From: Nymphaea colorata
Lineage: Eukaryota > Streptophyta > Magnoliopsida > Nymphaeales > Nymphaeaceae
Length of the DNA: 64,000 nt
Direction: 5' to 3'
NCBI RefSeq assembly: GCF_008831285.2
Contig: NC_045148.1
Location: 13,308,802-13,372,801, forward strand
Made by a program: the position numbers and the translations under genes. Positions within the stretch are counted from its first letter, which is position 1; every line of letters starts with the position of its first letter. Below the pieces are notes generated by a model, which worked only from the letters and a program-made list of their open reading frames with translations, made no database searches and was not told the origin of the DNA. Positions 63,001 to 64,000 of this stretch are shown here, one piece after another.

Positions 63001-64000
63001 CCAAGCACATTTGAATTATGGCTTTCTTCGGTCATGTTCATGGCGCACAAGCTGATTGGCTCAGTCCAATGGTGCAGAATTATTATAATGAGCCAATCTT
63101 ATGTTTGGCCTATTATGGTGGGTGTGACTGAAAGTCTGAAACTGACTAATCTCCATTTGGCAGCAAAACAGTATCACTTGCAGATACGAAGATGTTATCA
63201 TCTCGAATTGTCTTTTTCTTCTTCCACTGTCTTAAACAACCAATCTCTATTTAAATAAACATATATACAATCAAACAATTTGATTGTCACATGTGGTAAT
63301 TCACTTTCTTGTATATTCTATAGTTATCTTGTATTGATAACATATCTTCTTCTCATCATAAGCAACCGTTTTCGTTGCTTCCTTTTCCTATCTCTTGTTC
63401 TCAACCATTAAGATAGAATTTCAGGTGCTAATTCTACCATATGAATTGGTGATGGCTGAACTGATATAAACTATCCAGCATAATCATGCCCTTGGTCCCT
63501 GTACACTTCTTTTTCTCTTGCCTGACAGGAAAGCCTCCCTATTGCTTTGGCCTTGGGAAGCACCTCGGTGTTGAATTATAGACCTCCTTAAATTTAGAGG
63601 CATTAAGCCAATTCCTCTAGCCTCGGTGGAGAACCAAGCAGCTAGGTTCAGTTTCTTACTGTGGGTCAGGTTGATATCTGAAGAGCCATGTAGCAGGGAA
63701 GCAGCATTATTAATATCAGCCCCTTGCCAAACAAGCAGAGTGATATATATCTTGATTTTTTTAAGTTGTTAATTGTTTTATCAAACAATTTCAGAGGGGC
63801 AGTGTCAATGGTGGAAGACTGGAAGTGTATAATAAACAGATAGATCCACACGTAGATGTAATGAACTGATAATAGCTCTCCACAACTCACGAAGGTGAAA
63901 CGTAAAGGCTTATGAGAACAGCTCACACCGAGGTCATCAAAGCACTGCACAGTCGTGTTATTGTACTAAAACCTTCAAAGAAGCATACAAATGAATGGGA
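60036..64000. other. Unassigned region; possible gene start near 62 kb
   Basis: No protein was recognised. Positions 61930-62215 are markedly C/T- and GC-rich and end in CATCAG followed by GTATGC at 62216, a plausible 5' splice site. This would suit a 5' untranslated first exon of a + strand gene that continues beyond the window, but no downstream coding exon could be identified. On the minus strand 62017-61850 is also open and ends in a donor-like AAAG/GTAAC. The direction is therefore open. Confidence 0.3.

Noticed and set aside
62965-63258. 97-codon + strand frame starting MAMMQEMYA
   Set aside because: AT-rich, ends without a domain, and no link to the GC-rich patch upstream could be shown.

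Overview
This window looks like nuclear DNA of a flowering plant. The genes carry GT-AG introns. The protein families are plant ones: an ATL-type RING-H2 E3 ligase, pectin methylesterases with N-terminal inhibitor domains, and a decayed pentatricopeptide-repeat gene. The intergenic space is full of plant-type LTR and non-LTR retrotransposons and long microsatellites. The sequence alone does not let me name the species or clade.

Layout. 1-2.4 kb: no recognisable gene. 2.4-12.3 kb: a transposon graveyard, with a LINE reverse-transcriptase scrap (2395-2650), a set of palindromic repeats (2695-2814), a PPR pseudogene (4149-4690), and an old LINE (4993-12290) split by a Copia element (5897-11849; 475-bp LTRs, 5-bp target duplication). 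12.3-23 kb: two genes on the + strand, a single-exon ATL E3 ligase (14682-15632) and a six-exon HAD-family nucleotidase-like gene (18672-22512). 22.5-28.3 kb: intergenic, including an (AC)10(TA)80 microsatellite. 28.3-32.2 kb: pectinesterase gene 1 (three exons). 32.8-37.9 kb: a nearly full-length but broken LINE on the - strand. 38.0-39.0 kb: a ~510-bp tandem duplication. 39-46.5 kb: intergenic with a LINE scrap. 46.6-50.1 kb: pectinesterase gene 2 (two exons). 50.1-55.5 kb: intergenic. 55.5-60.0 kb: a second, unrelated Copia element (319-bp LTRs, TSD GGCGG). 60.0-64.0 kb: unassigned, with a GC-rich patch near 62 kb that may be a gene start.

The two pectinesterases belong to the same biochemical pathway (demethylesterification of cell-wall homogalacturonan). 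They differ in intron number and in sequence outside the catalytic motifs, so they look like an old pair and not a recent tandem duplicate. Nothing else suggests a functional cluster.

I found no new defence, secretion or biosynthetic system. The most unusual object is the Copia element at 5.9-11.8 kb. Its LTRs are about 96% identical, yet its coding interior is wrecked: most of gag and the integrase core are missing and there are many stops. Its leader holds two separate tandem arrays (GC-rich ~165-bp units, and a ~470-bp run of ACCGGTT-type palindromes) and two copies of a GGGTCGGGTC hairpin that also occurs outside the element at 3968-3996. That combination suggests a non-autonomous element moved in trans.
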